The notes under the pieces: model-generated | The model's input: the letters and a program-made list of their open reading frames with translations, nothing else | Told to the model about the DNA's origin: nothing | Database searches by the model: none | Shown here: positions 9,960 through 19,155 of the stretch, in pieces | Layout: the number at the start of each line of letters is the position of its first letter | How positions within the stretch are numbered: position 1 is the first letter of the stretch | Source of the DNA: Candidatus Sulfopaludibacter sp. SbA3 | GTDB lineage: Bacteria > Pseudomonadota > Alphaproteobacteria > Caulobacterales > Hyphomonadaceae | Direction of reading: 5' to 3' | NCBI GenBank assembly: GCA_945913285.1 | Contig: CAMEDD010000012.1 | Location: forward strand, 1-63,908 | DNA length: 63,908 nt | Position numbers and translations under genes: made by a program

Positions 9960-10787
9960 ATGGGACGCACACGGATCGAGGCGGCCTTTGCGAAGGCGCG
10001 CGGCGAAAGTCGCGCCGTGCTTGTCACTTACCTCATGGCGGGCGACCCGGACCTTGAGTCCAGCTATGCTGCGCTGTGCGCGCTGCGCGATGGCGGCGCC
10101 GACATCATCGAACTCGGCGCGCCGTTCACGGACCCGATGGCGGATGGCGCTGCGATCCAGAAGGCGGGCTTGCGGGCGCTCGCAAATGGCACGAAACTGA
10201 CCGACGTGATCGCGCTCGCCGCGCGCTTCCGGAAGGATGATCCGGTAACGCCGCTGATCCTGATGGGATATGCCAATCCCGTGCACTCGATGGGCTACGA
10301 GGTGTTTGCAGAGGCGGCGGCCGGGGCTGGCATTGATGGCACCATCCTGGTGGACCTGCCGCCTGAGGAAGATGAGGGCCTGCGGGCGATATACGCGCAA
10401 TACGGGCTTTCGGTGATCCGTCTTGCAACCCCGACGACGGACCGGGCGCGAGCCGCCAAGGTCGCGGAGGGTGCCTCCGGCTTTATTTATTTCGTTGCCG
10501 TAACGGGTGTGACCGGGGCTGGAAGCGCGGATCCTGCAGCGATTGCAGGGCAGGTAGCCATGGTGAAATCTGTGTCGGGATTGCCGGTTTGTGTCGGTTT
10601 TGGTGTAAAAAATGGTGCACAAGCTGCAGAAATGGCTAAAATCGCGGATGGGGTGGTTGTTGGTTCGGCTTTTGTGGAAAAGGCGGGCGATGCACATGCG
10701 ACTGACCGGTTCGGGGCTGCGGCCCCCGCGATGGGCGCGCTCGCACAGGAATTGCGGGCGGCCATCGATACGGTCCGCAAAGCCTGA
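9960..10787 (+). CDS. trpA: Tryptophan synthase alpha chain
   Basis: This subunit cleaves indole-3-glycerol phosphate to indole and glyceraldehyde 3-phosphate, and passes indole to TrpB. The 275-residue TIM barrel carries the catalytic Glu51 in ELGAPF and Asp62 in MADG; the usual SDPLADGP is TDPMADGA here, with the key acids kept. The C-terminal phosphate site VCVGFGVKNG is present. The ATG immediately follows the cutA TGA. accD begins 30 bp downstream, as in many alphaproteobacteria. Confidence 0.97.
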   Translation: MGRTRIEAAFAKARGESRAVLVTYLMAGDPDLESSYAALCALRDGGADIIELGAPFTDPMADGAAIQKAGLRALANGTKLTDVIALAARFRKDDPVTPLILMGYANPVHSMGYEVFAEAAAGAGIDGTILVDLPPEEDEGLRAIYAQYGLSVIRLATPTTDRARAAKVAEGASGFIYFVAVTGVTGAGSADPAAIAGQVAMVKSVSGLPVCVGFGVKNGAQAAEMAKIADGVVVGSAFVEKAGDAHATDRFGAAAPAMGALAQELRAAIDTVRKA

Positions 10788-10817
10788 CGCTGCCGCGTAT
10801 TCGGGAGTCCCTGACTT

Positions 10818-11798
10818 ATGAACTGGATCAACAAAGTCACGCCGCCGGGCCTCAAGACAATCATGTCCAGGAAGGACACGCCGGACGACCTCTGGGTTAA
10901 ATGTCCGGTGTCCGGGGAGCTGATCTACAAGAGCGACCTGGAAGCGACCTGGAACGTCACACCGGCGGGCGCGCACCTGCGGATTTCGCCGCGTGTCCGT
11001 TTCCGGCTGCTCTTTGATGATGAGCGGTGGGAGCCGGTCTCACTGCCGCCTGTGCCGCTCGATCCCCTTAAGTTCAAGGATGACAAGCCGTACCCGGCGC
11101 GCCTCAAGGCAGCGAAGGCGAAAGTGGCCGCGCGCGATGTGAAGGAAACCGAGGACGGCGGCGCACCGCTCCTGCAGGAAGACTGCATGGTGGCGGCCTA
11201 TGGCAAGATCGGCGGCGTGCCGGCGGTCGTGCTGGTTCAGGATTTTGATTTCATGGGCGGCTCGCTCGGCATGGCGGCGGGCGAGGCCTTCATTACCGCA
11301 GCGCAGCTGGCGCTCGCGCGAAAGTCATCCTTCGTGGTGTGCACGGCCTCCGGCGGCGCGCGGATGCAGGAGGGCACGCTGAGCCTGATGCAGATGCCGC
11401 GCACAACGCTGGCAATCAACGACCTTGCCGATGCGAAGCTGCCTTACGTGGTGGTGCTGACGGACCCGACTTCGGGCGGTGTCTCGGCCTCCTACGCGAT
11501 GCTGGGCGACGTGCATATTGCAGAGCCCGGCGCTATGATTGCGTTTTCGGGTCCGCGCGTGATCGAACAGACAATTCGCGAGAGCCTGCCGAAGGGCTTC
11601 CAGAGATCAGAATTCCTGCGCGAGAAGGGTCAGGTCGATATCGTCTGTGACCGGAGGAAGCTGAAGGCAACACTGTCACGCGTGCTGTCGCACCTCCTGC
11701 CGATGTCGCGCCGCAGGGAGGACCGCTCCAACGTGACGCTGACGGCGCCGAAGACGCATGCCGACAAGCTGTCCCAGCCAAAGGGCGTTCTCGATTGA
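10818..11798 (+). CDS. accD: Acetyl-CoA carboxylase carboxyltransferase subunit beta
   Basis: The beta half of the carboxyltransferase moves the carboxyl group from carboxybiotin to acetyl-CoA, the first committed step of fatty-acid synthesis. It has 326 residues with a crotonase-type core: ASGGARMQEGTLSLMQM and the GGVSASYAMLGD oxyanion region. The N-terminal zinc ribbon is degenerate. Only Cys29 (WVKCPVSGE) remains of the usual four cysteines, and the second pair is replaced by VTPAGAH. From memory, other alphaproteobacterial AccDs look similar, so this is probably a lineage trait. It overlaps folC by 4 bp. Confidence 0.96.
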   Translation: MNWINKVTPPGLKTIMSRKDTPDDLWVKCPVSGELIYKSDLEATWNVTPAGAHLRISPRVRFRLLFDDERWEPVSLPPVPLDPLKFKDDKPYPARLKAAKAKVAARDVKETEDGGAPLLQEDCMVAAYGKIGGVPAVVLVQDFDFMGGSLGMAAGEAFITAAQLALARKSSFVVCTASGGARMQEGTLSLMQMPRTTLAINDLADAKLPYVVVLTDPTSGGVSASYAMLGDVHIAEPGAMIAFSGPRVIEQTIRESLPKGFQRSEFLREKGQVDIVCDRRKLKATLSRVLSHLLPMSRRREDRSNVTLTAPKTHADKLSQPKGVLD

Positions 11799-13048
11799 CC
11801 GGAAACAGTCCGGCGCTCGACGCCGCTCTGAAGCGGTTCGAAGGCCTCTATCCTGAAGTTATCGAGCTGTCGCTCGGTCGCGTGCTCGCGGCGCTTGAGG
11901 CGCTGGGGCGCCCGCAGGACCGGCTGCCGCCGGTGATCCATGTCGCAGGCACGAACGGCAAGGGCTCGACCTGCGCGTTCATGCGGGCCATGGCCGAAGA
12001 GGCGGGACTCTCCGTACACGTCTTCACCTCGCCGCATCTGGTGCGGTTCAATGAGCGCATCCGGCTGGCCGGCAAGCTGGTGGACGATGCGCGGCTCATC
12101 GGCTGGCTGGACCGCACATTCGCGGCGATCGGCCGGGGCCAGATCACGCATTTCGAGGCGACCATGGCGGCGGCGATCCTCGCCTTCTCGGAAGTGCCGG
12201 CGGACCTACTGATCCTCGAAGTGGGCCTTGGCGGACGGTTCGACGCGACAAATGTGATCGATAAGCCAGCCTTGTCGGTGATCACGCCGGTCGATTATGA
12301 CCACAAGGCTTTCCTGGGTTCGGACCTGCGGTCGATTGCGGGCGAGAAGGCAGGCATCATCAAGAAAGGCCGGCCGGTTCTGTCCGCGATCCAGCGCAAG
12401 GTGTGCGATGATGTGATCACCAAGAAGGCGGCCGCCGAAGGCGCGCCGCTCTACCGCCTTAAGACGCACTTCGTGGACGCGATGCCGGAAGGCTTGGCGC
12501 TCATTGGCGAGCATCAGCGCTCGAACGCGGCGCTCGCCGCGATGGCGATGCAACTGTTCGGCAACTCGACGCGCATCTCGCAGGACGCCATTTTCCGCGG
12601 TGCGCGCTCGGCGACCTGGCCCGCGCGGATGCAGCGGCTGAAGCCCGGGCCGGTCACGGCGATAGCGCAGGGGCGCGAGGTCTGGCTCGATGGCGGGCAC
12701 AATCCGCACGCGGCGCGGGCGATTGCGCGTCACCTGACGGCGCTGGGCGGCAAGACCGCCCTCGTTACTGCGATGCTTGCGAGCAAGGACTCGGTCGGCT
12801 TCTTCATGCCGTTCCGCTATCTGAAGCCGCCGGTGTTCACGCTGCCGAACGCGCCCGGGCATCTCGGGGCAGAACCGATCCGGCTGGCCGATGCCGCGCA
12901 CACCGCGGGGCTCCAGGCCGAGCCTTGCGACAGCCTCGAGGCCGCGATGGGCGCCGCCGCAGCGAGCGGTGCAGACAGGATCCTGATCTGCGGGTCGCTC
13001 TACCTGGCCGGGATTGTGCTCGGAGCGAACGACGAAGCGCCGGAATAG
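11795..13048 (+). CDS. folC: Folylpolyglutamate synthase / dihydrofolate synthase
   Basis: This Mur-ligase-family enzyme adds glutamate to dihydropteroate and to tetrahydrofolates. It has 417 residues with the P-loop VAGTNGKGS near residue 50, the substrate region TSPHLVRFNERI, the acylphosphate/metal region LEVGLGGRFDATN, and the C-terminal WLDGGHNPHA motif. The TTG at 11795 overlaps the accD stop (TTGA), the arrangement usual for accD-folC. It ends the trp-acc-fol run. Confidence 0.95.
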   Translation: MTGNSPALDAALKRFEGLYPEVIELSLGRVLAALEALGRPQDRLPPVIHVAGTNGKGSTCAFMRAMAEEAGLSVHVFTSPHLVRFNERIRLAGKLVDDARLIGWLDRTFAAIGRGQITHFEATMAAAILAFSEVPADLLILEVGLGGRFDATNVIDKPALSVITPVDYDHKAFLGSDLRSIAGEKAGIIKKGRPVLSAIQRKVCDDVITKKAAAEGAPLYRLKTHFVDAMPEGLALIGEHQRSNAALAAMAMQLFGNSTRISQDAIFRGARSATWPARMQRLKPGPVTAIAQGREVWLDGGHNPHAARAIARHLTALGGKTALVTAMLASKDSVGFFMPFRYLKPPVFTLPNAPGHLGAEPIRLADAAHTAGLQAEPCDSLEAAMGAAAASGADRILICGSLYLAGIVLGANDEAPE

Positions 13049-13184
13049 GTGACCTCGTTTGTAGCGCAAAAGTGCGCCCAATTGACCCTGACGTAAGCGT
13101 CAACTCTTGCGCGCGGGCGCCCGCGACGGTAGGGACGGCGCTCCTTCTATTTCCATAATCCGAAACCAGCCTGGGAGTGCCCGC

Positions 13185-13931
13185 ATGAAGGTCCTCGTGC
13201 CTGTCAAGCGCGTCATCGATTACAACGTGAAGGTCCGCGTGAAGCCGGACCAGACCGGCGTCGATCTCGCCAACGTCAAGATGTCGATGAACCCGTTCGA
13301 CGAGATTTCGGTCGAAGAGGCCGTGCGCCTCAAGGAAGCCGGCGTCGCGACGGAGATCGTCGTGGTCTCGATCGGCCCGCAGCAGGCGCAGGAGACGATC
13401 CGCACGGCGCTCGCCATGGGCGCAGACCGGGGCATCCTGATCAAGACCGAAGCGACCGTCGAGCCTCTGGCCGTGGCGAAACTGTTGGCCAAGGTGGTCG
13501 GCGAAGAGTCGCCGGACCTCGTGATCCTCGGCAAGCAGGCGATTGACGATGACAGCAACCAGACCGGCCAGATGCTGGCCGCGCTGCTCGACTGGCCGCA
13601 GGGCACGTTTGCCTACAAGCTGGAAAAAGACGGCGGCGCGCTGAAAGTGGTGCGCGAAGTCGATGGCGGCCTGCAGACCGTGAAGCTGACCCTGCCGGCG
13701 ATCGTGACGGTAGACCTGCGCCTCAACGAGCCGCGCTATGCCTCGCTGCCGAACATCATGAAGGCCAAGAAGAAAGAGATCGCCGAGAAGTCGCCAGAGG
13801 CTTACGGGGTCGACATCTCGCCGCGACTGACGGTGGTTAAAGTGACCGAGCCTGCAACGCGCAGCGCCGGTGTGAAAGTTGAAGATGTGGCGGCGCTGGT
13901 CGCGAAACTCAAAACTGCAGGAGCTGTCTGA
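13185..13931 (+). CDS. etfB: Electron transfer flavoprotein beta subunit
   Basis: The beta subunit of ETF binds AMP and takes electrons from acyl-CoA dehydrogenases, passing them to ETF-ubiquinone oxidoreductase. It has 248 residues. The start [16 protein letters not shown] is typical, and the adenine-binding stretch [10 protein letters not shown] and the signature in the second half ([20 protein letters not shown]) are present. The ATG at 13185 has gggag upstream. Its stop shares one base with the etfA start (TGATG). Confidence 0.97.
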   Translation: MKVLVPVKRVIDYNVKVRVKPDQTGVDLANVKMSMNPFDEISVEEAVRLKEAGVATEIVVVSIGPQQAQETIRTALAMGADRGILIKTEATVEPLAVAKLLAKVVGEESPDLVILGKQAIDDDSNQTGQMLAALLDWPQGTFAYKLEKDGGALKVVREVDGGLQTVKLTLPAIVTVDLRLNEPRYASLPNIMKAKKKEIAEKSPEAYGVDISPRLTVVKVTEPATRSAGVKVEDVAALVAKLKTAGAV

Positions 13932-14860
13932 TGGCCGTCCTAGTCATTGCAGAACATAACAATGCAATCCTGTCGGACGCGACCGCAAAGGTCGTGACCG
14001 CCGCTTCGAAATTCGGCAGCGATGTCGATGTGCTCGTCGCCGGTGAAGGTGCAGGCGCCGTGGCCGAAGCGGCTGCGCAGATTGCCGGAGTGCGCAAGGT
14101 CGTCCACGCAGACGGCGCATCGCTGAAGAAGCAAAGCGCCGAAGCCATGGAAGCCCTCGTTGTGCCGATGATGGCTGGCTATGACGCCGTGTTCATCGCC
14201 GCGACCACCACAGGCAAGAACATCGCCCCGCGCATCGCCGCGAAGCTCGACGTGATGCAGCTGTCCGAGATCGTGGCGGTGATTGATCCGTCCACGTTCG
14301 TTCGCCCGATCTATGCGGGCAACGCGATCATGACTGTCAAATCGTCGGACGCGAAGAAAGTGATCACGGTTCGCGGCACGGCGTTCCCCGCCGCCGAAGG
14401 TGGCGGGTCGGCTTCGGTCGAAGCCGCGCCGGCGCCGGCAGGCCCGTTCAAGTCCGAGTTCATCTCGGATGAAATGGTAAAATCGGATCGCCCGGAACTG
14501 ACGGCCGCGAAACGGATCGTCTCGGGCGGGCGCGCGCTTGGCTCGTCCGACAAGTTCAAGGAAGTCATCATTCCGCTGGCAGACAAGCTTGGCGCAGCCG
14601 TTGGCGCGTCGCGCGCAGCGGTCGATGCCGGCTACGCCCCGAACGACTATCAGGTCGGCCAGACGGGCAAGATCGTTGCTCCGGAACTCTACGTTGCCGT
14701 CGGTATCTCGGGCGCCATCCAGCACCTTGCGGGCATGAAGGATTCCAAGATCATCGTCGCCATTAACAAGGACGAAGAAGCGCCGATCTTCCAGGTCTCC
14801 GATTACGGCCTCGTGGCGGATCTGTTCATTGCCGTGCCGGAACTGACCAAAGCGCTCTGA
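13931..14860 (+). CDS. etfA: Electron transfer flavoprotein alpha subunit
   Basis: The alpha subunit carries the FAD of ETF. It has 309 residues. The C-terminal FAD domain shows [36 protein letters not shown] and [10 protein letters not shown], then [17 protein letters not shown]. It is translationally coupled to etfB through TGATG and is followed by a clear terminator. ETF feeds beta-oxidation electrons to the respiratory chain, which fits the hydroxyacyl-CoA dehydrogenase gene downstream. Confidence 0.97.
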   Translation: MAVLVIAEHNNAILSDATAKVVTAASKFGSDVDVLVAGEGAGAVAEAAAQIAGVRKVVHADGASLKKQSAEAMEALVVPMMAGYDAVFIAATTTGKNIAPRIAAKLDVMQLSEIVAVIDPSTFVRPIYAGNAIMTVKSSDAKKVITVRGTAFPAAEGGGSASVEAAPAPAGPFKSEFISDEMVKSDRPELTAAKRIVSGGRALGSSDKFKEVIIPLADKLGAAVGASRAAVDAGYAPNDYQVGQTGKIVAPELYVAVGISGAIQHLAGMKDSKIIVAINKDEEAPIFQVSDYGLVADLFIAVPELTKAL

Positions 14861-14882
14861 CCTGATCCATTCAGGTTTGTGC

Positions 14883-14912
14883 AAAGCCCGCGCCCCAACG
14901 CGCGGGCTTTTT
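14883..14912 (+). terminator. Rho-independent terminator after etfA
   Basis: A ten-base perfect inverted repeat (aaagcccgcg at 14883-14892 and cgcgggcttt at 14901-14910) with an 8-nt loop runs into further Ts. It lies 22 bp after the etfA stop. Confidence 0.9.
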
Positions 14913-14982
14913 CATTGGACCGCAAGCATCGGGCGGCGTCTGCCGGGTGCGAATCAGGGCTCCGCATGCACGGACTACGCCC

Positions 14983-15453
14983 ATGTCACCCGCCATGACC
15001 GGATTGCCGCGGCAGGACTTTGCATACCCGTCCGGCCTCAGCGATAAAGTGCTCCGCCTGCAAAACATTATGCGTAAGACCGTCGATGCGAAGCCCGGCT
15101 CTCCCTGCCGGATCACATTGCAGGATGCTGAGCCGGGCGAGACCGTTCTCCCGTTAAGCTATCAAAGCCACGACGTGCTGGCGCCCTGTGCCTTGCGCTC
15201 TGCGGTCTATGTCCGTGAAGCCGCTGCGCAGGCCGCAGCTTACCGGGATGAACTGCCGCCTGTATTCGCTGATCGCCCTGTCGAGCTTCGGCTGTTCAAT
15301 CAGGACGCCATGCTGGTCGGCGCGGACATGAACTTCAATCCAGGCGTGAAAGGCAAGATCGAGGCGGCCTTCGCACGCTTGGAGATAGCCTGAATCCATG
15401 GCCACAACCCGGTGTATGGGTCTTTCGTCGCCGGGATTGGTCGCGAGACCCGA
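14983..15453 (+). pseudogene. DUF1203 family gene interrupted by an in-frame TGA
   Basis: The reading frame matches DUF1203 from its start: GLP...GLSD, then DAKPGSPCRITLQDAEPGE, a SYQSHD strand and a VYVREAA segment. It meets TGA at 15391-15393. In the same frame, directly after the stop, the codons read IHGHNPVYGSFVAGIGR, which resembles the family's conserved HxHN...G C-terminal end. The stop therefore falls inside the conserved tail, not after it. Either the gene is newly dead by nonsense mutation, the stop is read through, or there is a sequencing error. Start choices are ATG 14983 or 14995, without a clear ribosome site. The biochemical role of the family is unknown. Confidence 0.65.
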
Positions 15454-15547
15454 CACGCGCTTCTCCAGGCCCTGCAAACCTGCACTTTGCTGCGCTGCAC
15501 CACGCGTTATAACGGGCGCGTTCAACACGTGTTCAAGGATCGCGGGC

Positions 15548-16438
15548 ATGCCGGAAATTGGGGCAGATATCAGGACGGTCGGCATCATCGGGGCCGGGCA
15601 GATGGGCAACGGCATCGCGCATGTCTCGGCCTTGGCGGGCTATGACGTTGTGCTGACGGATGTGTCGGAGGCTGCGCTCGAAAAGGGCGCGGCCACGATG
15701 GAAGCCAACATGCGCCGCCAGGTCGCGCGCGAGATCATCACAGCCGAGGCGATGACGGCCGCGTTGAAACGCGTGCGCAGTTCGACCGACATGAAATCGC
15801 AGGCCGAATCTGATCTGGTCATTGAGGCGGCGACCGAAAAGCGTGAGATCAAAGAGCAGATTTTCCGGTCGATCTGCGAAGTCGTGCCCGCGCACGCGTT
15901 CCTCGCGACCAATACGTCTTCGATCTCGATCACGCGGCTCGCCTCCGTAACCGATCGGCCGCAGCGTTTCATCGGACTGCACTTCATGAACCCGGTTCCC
16001 TTGATGAAGCTGGTAGAGGTGATCCGCGGACTGAATACCGATCAGGAGACGTTCGAGACGGCGATCACCTATGCGAAACGTATCGGCAAGACGACGACGA
16101 ATGCCGAGGATTACCCGGCCTTCATCGTGAACCGGATCCTCATGCCGATGATCAACGAGGCGGTTTATACGCTCTATGAAGGCGTCGGGAACGTCGGATC
16201 GATCGACACCGCGATGCGTCTCGGCGCGAACCATCCGATGGGACCGTTACAGCTCGCGGACTTCATTGGCCTCGATACGTGCCTCTCGATCATGCAGGTT
16301 CTGCATGACGGGCTTGCCGATACAAAGTACCGCCCATGTCCGCTACTGGTGAAGTTTGTCGAGGCGGGCTGGCTTGGCAAGAAATCCGGACGCGGCTTCT
16401 ACGATTATTCCGGCGATCACCCGGTTCCAACACGCTAG
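15548..16438 (+). CDS. 3-hydroxybutyryl-CoA dehydrogenase
   Basis: This enzyme oxidises or reduces (S)-3-hydroxybutyryl-CoA with NAD(P), as in short-chain beta-oxidation or butyrate metabolism. It has 296 residues. The Rossmann motif GIIGAGQMGNGIAH is near 12-25, NTSS follows the Rossmann domain, the catalytic His region is GLHFMNPVP, and the C-terminal dimer domain ends in GKKSGRGFYDYS. The ATG at 15548 removes an unrelated upstream extension that covers the end of the DUF1203 gene. It lies downstream of etfBA, whose product would re-oxidise the acyl-CoA dehydrogenase of the same pathway. Confidence 0.95.
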   Translation: MPEIGADIRTVGIIGAGQMGNGIAHVSALAGYDVVLTDVSEAALEKGAATMEANMRRQVAREIITAEAMTAALKRVRSSTDMKSQAESDLVIEAATEKREIKEQIFRSICEVVPAHAFLATNTSSISITRLASVTDRPQRFIGLHFMNPVPLMKLVEVIRGLNTDQETFETAITYAKRIGKTTTNAEDYPAFIVNRILMPMINEAVYTLYEGVGNVGSIDTAMRLGANHPMGPLQLADFIGLDTCLSIMQVLHDGLADTKYRPCPLLVKFVEAGWLGKKSGRGFYDYSGDHPVPTR

Positions 16439-16514
16439 GCATGCGGGTTCTTTAACGCTTCATTTAGCCCTGACGGGCTCCTTGGACTTTGAAACCGAAG
16501 TTCGGGAGAAATGC

Positions 16515-16988
16515 ATGTCCGTGCGTACACCGCTGACTTATCTCGCCGGCGCAGGGGTTATGCTCACGATTGTCGCGGGCGGCGCGCTCTACGCGTCCCG
16601 GGCGCCGTCTGCGGCGGCTGCTACACCGGCGGCGGTCGAGATACCGCTGACAGTCTACTGGTCGGATGGCGATTCGGGACGCCTTTCTGATGGTACGAAG
16701 TTCCGGCTGCACGGGATCGATTCTCCGGAGACAGGTTCGATGAAACAGCGCGGCGGTGCGAAGTGCGAGGCGGAGCGCGCACTCGGTTACAAGGCCAAGG
16801 AAGCGGCGCTGGGACTGACGCGCGGCAAGGCAGTGACCGTCAGCGAGACGCGCGGCACCGACCGGTATAAGCGCACGGTCGTGCGGCTCGACATCGGCGG
16901 CGAGGATGTGGCGGCGTTGCTTGTTGCGGGCGGAACGCACCGGACCTGGGACTATGACGGCCGGCAGAAAAAGCCTGACTGGTGTTAG
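16515..16988 (+). CDS. Exported staphylococcal-nuclease-like (TNase) protein
   Basis: A 157-residue protein with an N-terminal membrane anchor or signal sequence (about 8-27) and an SNase fold. The catalytic arginine and glutamate lie in FRLHGIDSPE (Arg64, Glu72) and the second arginine in YKRTVVRL (Arg120). The calcium-site aspartates are in SDGDS. The family cleaves DNA or RNA non-specifically outside the cytoplasm. The ATG at 16515 has gggag 6-7 bases upstream. It ends in WC at the very tip, a common ending of small TNases. Confidence 0.9.
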   Translation: MSVRTPLTYLAGAGVMLTIVAGGALYASRAPSAAAATPAAVEIPLTVYWSDGDSGRLSDGTKFRLHGIDSPETGSMKQRGGAKCEAERALGYKAKEAALGLTRGKAVTVSETRGTDRYKRTVVRLDIGGEDVAALLVAGGTHRTWDYDGRQKKPDWC

Positions 16989-17662
16989 GCGTCGGCCCAG
17001 CGCCGCAGGAGGGCGCCGATGGATTTGTCGAGTGCGAGCAGCTCCGGCGCGTCTGATGGCAGACGAGCGACGAGCGAAATTTTCAGGTTCTCGAGATCGA
17101 ACAGGATGTCGCGCGCGGCGCTATCCCGGATGCTGCTTTCGATCCAGCCGACACAGGCGAGGCGGATGCCGCGCGTGACGGGGCGGACTTCGTGGATGGC
17201 GCCGGACGGATAGAGGACGAGATCGCCGGCGTCGGGCTTGGCCGTGTAGTCGCCGGCGGGCGTGTCGATGACCAGTTCGCCGCCGTCATAGGAGGCCGGG
17301 TCTGACAGGAAGAGCGTGAAGGAAAGATCCGTGCGCAGACGGCCGGCCGGAACCGGCATCAGCGCGTTGTCGACGTGCCGGCCATAATGGCCGCCATCCT
17401 CGGTGCGGCTGAGCAAGAGGCGTGAGAAGCGGCGCGGGCGCGCCGCCGCGCGCAGGACAGCGTGAACGGAGATATCGTCCAGCAGCGCGGCATGCAGCGC
17501 TTCGCCTGCGCCGGATCGCAAATCGGCCTGCAAATTATGTTTTACGGCGCGTGCCCTGCCACCGGCGGTCAACTCCCCGGGTTGCCAGGTAAGTGTGCCC
17601 GTCGCCGCCAGCACGCTTGCCAGCGTGTCGAGCGAAAGGACGTTGGCGAGTGTAAGGTACAT
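16985..17662 (-). CDS. Fe(II)/2-oxoglutarate dioxygenase, PiuC/PKHD-type hydroxylase
   Basis: A 225-residue protein of the YbiX/PiuC group. The iron ligands His96 and Asp98 (HYGRHVDN) and His157 (GAIHEV) and the 2-oxoglutarate arginine near 167 (RGIRLAC) are all present. Family members are usually iron-regulated and sit by TonB siderophore receptors. No receptor is visible here, but a Fur-box-like sequence lies just upstream, between this gene and the divergent lipoprotein. The ATG at 17662 was chosen because family proteins start just before a LxxVLS-type helix; the upstream extension is not conserved. It overlaps the nuclease gene tail-to-tail by 4 bp. Confidence 0.9.
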   Translation of the reverse strand: MYLTLANVLSLDTLASVLAATGTLTWQPGELTAGGRARAVKHNLQADLRSGAGEALHAALLDDISVHAVLRAAARPRRFSRLLLSRTEDGGHYGRHVDNALMPVPAGRLRTDLSFTLFLSDPASYDGGELVIDTPAGDYTAKPDAGDLVLYPSGAIHEVRPVTRGIRLACVGWIESSIRDSAARDILFDLENLKISLVARLPSDAPELLALDKSIGALLRRWADA

Positions 17663-17682
17663 GATGCCGCGCCGCCAGAATT

Positions 17683-17700
17683 GAGAATGACTTGCATTTC
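17683..17700. promoter_or_regulatory. Fur-box-like operator candidate
   Basis: The sequence gagaatgacttgcatttc contains AATGA-ctt-GCATT, close to the classic GATAATGAT-type Fur repeat. It lies 21 bp upstream of the PiuC-like start and 50 bp upstream of the divergent lipoprotein start. The iron-related nature of PiuC supports the reading, which remains an inference. Confidence 0.4.
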
Positions 17701-17750
17701 GCAGTCTAGCGGGCTTAAACTGATGGTGCAATTCATTCCGGAGGCATGAC

Positions 17751-18545
17751 ATGAACTTCCTACCCAAGCGCTGGATGGGTCTTGGCCTCGGCGCCGCCCT
17801 GATCGGCGCGGCCAGCCTTTCGGCCTGCGGCGGCGAAAGCGGCGAGGCCGGCGCCCCGGTTGCGGCTCAGTCGGCCGACGGAGCGCCTGTCGGGCAAGGC
17901 GAAGGCGGTGAGGGCGGCGAAGGCGAGGGCGCGTTTCCTCGACTGGACGCCGCGGCCGGCTTGCCGGTCGAAAAGCGCCTGGCTTTCATCTCCGGACATG
18001 TTGCGGCGGGACTTGCACTTTACCGCGCCGGAGCTGCGGGAGAAGCCGCGCCCCACCTGCTGCATCCGGTTTCGGAGACGCATGCAGACGAGCGCGCCGG
18101 GCTTGATGCGATCGGCTTCAAGCCGGAAGTGTTTGAACAGCTCTCTGCCGCCCTGGAGGCCGGCAAACCGGCCGAAGAGATAGAGCCGCTGCTGACCGAG
18201 GCCGAAGCCAACTTGAAGGCCATGCGCGAGGCGGCCGGCGGGGCGCCAAAAGACATCATCGAATACCTCATGAAGACGACCGCGGACGAATATGATGCGG
18301 GCGTCGATAACGGCGAGGTCGTTAACGCGGGCGAGTTCCAGGACGCTTATGGCTTTGCAGTCGTGGCGCGCGACATTGCCAGCGCGCAGGACCCCGCCGT
18401 GTACGGTGACCTGAAGCTGGAACTCGAACTGCTGGTGCTGATGTGGACTGGCAAAGCCCCGCTCGCAGCATCGACCCCCGCCCCCGAGGCCCAGATGGCG
18501 CTTCAACTCGCCCGGGTCAAAACGGCGCTAGCGAGCCTGCCTTAG
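17751..18545 (+). CDS. Lipoprotein of unknown function, probably iron-responsive
   Basis: A 264-residue protein with a lipoprotein signal (lipobox LSAC, Cys25), then a Gly/Glu-rich linker (GEGGEGGEGEGA) and an all-alpha domain. That domain includes LALYRAGAAGEAAPHLLHP and SETHADERAGL, with several conserved-looking His and Glu residues. I do not recognise a named family. It is divergent from the PiuC-like gene across a Fur-box-like site, so a role linked to iron is a guess from context. ggagg stands 7 bases before the ATG. Its 3' end overlaps the TlpA-like gene tail-to-tail. Confidence 0.8.
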   Translation: MNFLPKRWMGLGLGAALIGAASLSACGGESGEAGAPVAAQSADGAPVGQGEGGEGGEGEGAFPRLDAAAGLPVEKRLAFISGHVAAGLALYRAGAAGEAAPHLLHPVSETHADERAGLDAIGFKPEVFEQLSAALEAGKPAEEIEPLLTEAEANLKAMREAAGGAPKDIIEYLMKTTADEYDAGVDNGEVVNAGEFQDAYGFAVVARDIASAQDPAVYGDLKLELELLVLMWTGKAPLAASTPAPEAQMALQLARVKTALASLP

Positions 18546-19118
18546 GGCTGCATCGATAAACTGCACGGCTTCGAGTGAGGCCCAGTCAGCTTCGCCCGAC
18601 AGCCGGGCAAGCTCTGCGCCGTCCGGTCCGTAGAGGATCGTCGTCGGAAAACCCTGAACGTCCGCGCCATAGACGATGTCGCCGCGGTCCAGCGGTGCGT
18701 GCCGGAAGGTGATGTTCGCCGCTCCAAGTTCTGTCAGCCGCTGGCGGGCGAAGCCGACGTCTTCGTCCGCGTCGATGCTGATCGCGACGACTTCGAACGT
18801 GTCGCTCCCGCGAGCCGCCTGCAGGGCGCCCAGCGAGGGCATCTCTTTCTCGCAAGGCGGGCACCAGGTGGCCCAATAGTTCACGAGGATCGTCTTGCCT
18901 TTGAAGCTCGCGAGGTCTGCTGCGGTCCCATCGGCCACCGTGAAGGTTCCTGAGGGTGCTGGCTTGCCGGCAGAGGCGAAGTCCACCTTCTCAAGCGTAT
19001 CCCTGGCATACCGCTCCAGCGGATTGACGGGTGGTTTGCCACCGGCTGCGCTCATCAGCACATAGACAATCCCCGCGGCGGCGACCAAGAAGAGGCCTGT
19101 AAAGGCAAAACGTATCAT
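18528..19118 (-). CDS. TlpA-like thiol-disulfide oxidoreductase
   Basis: A 196-residue membrane-anchored thioredoxin. One N-terminal TM helix (about 5-23) is followed by a TlpA/ResA-type thioredoxin fold with the WCPPC active site at 85-89 and the cis-proline loop GFPTT at 156-160. Such proteins reduce disulfides in the periplasm, often for cytochrome c maturation. The ATG at 19118 starts at the TM helix; the long upstream open frame is antisense to argH and was discarded. It is divergent from argH, 37 bp away. Confidence 0.93.
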   Translation of the reverse strand: MIRFAFTGLFLVAAAGIVYVLMSAAGGKPPVNPLERYARDTLEKVDFASAGKPAPSGTFTVADGTAADLASFKGKTILVNYWATWCPPCEKEMPSLGALQAARGSDTFEVVAISIDADEDVGFARQRLTELGAANITFRHAPLDRGDIVYGADVQGFPTTILYGPDGAELARLSGEADWASLEAVQFIDAALRQAR

Positions 19119-19155
19119 TTGGGGCGCGCGCTCCGAGAGGCCGATAGCGAGGGAT

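Noticed and set aside
17890-17935. Short ggcgaaggcggtgag-type repeats as a regulatory array
   Set aside because: They encode the Gly/Glu linker of the lipoprotein and follow its codons, so protein composition explains them.
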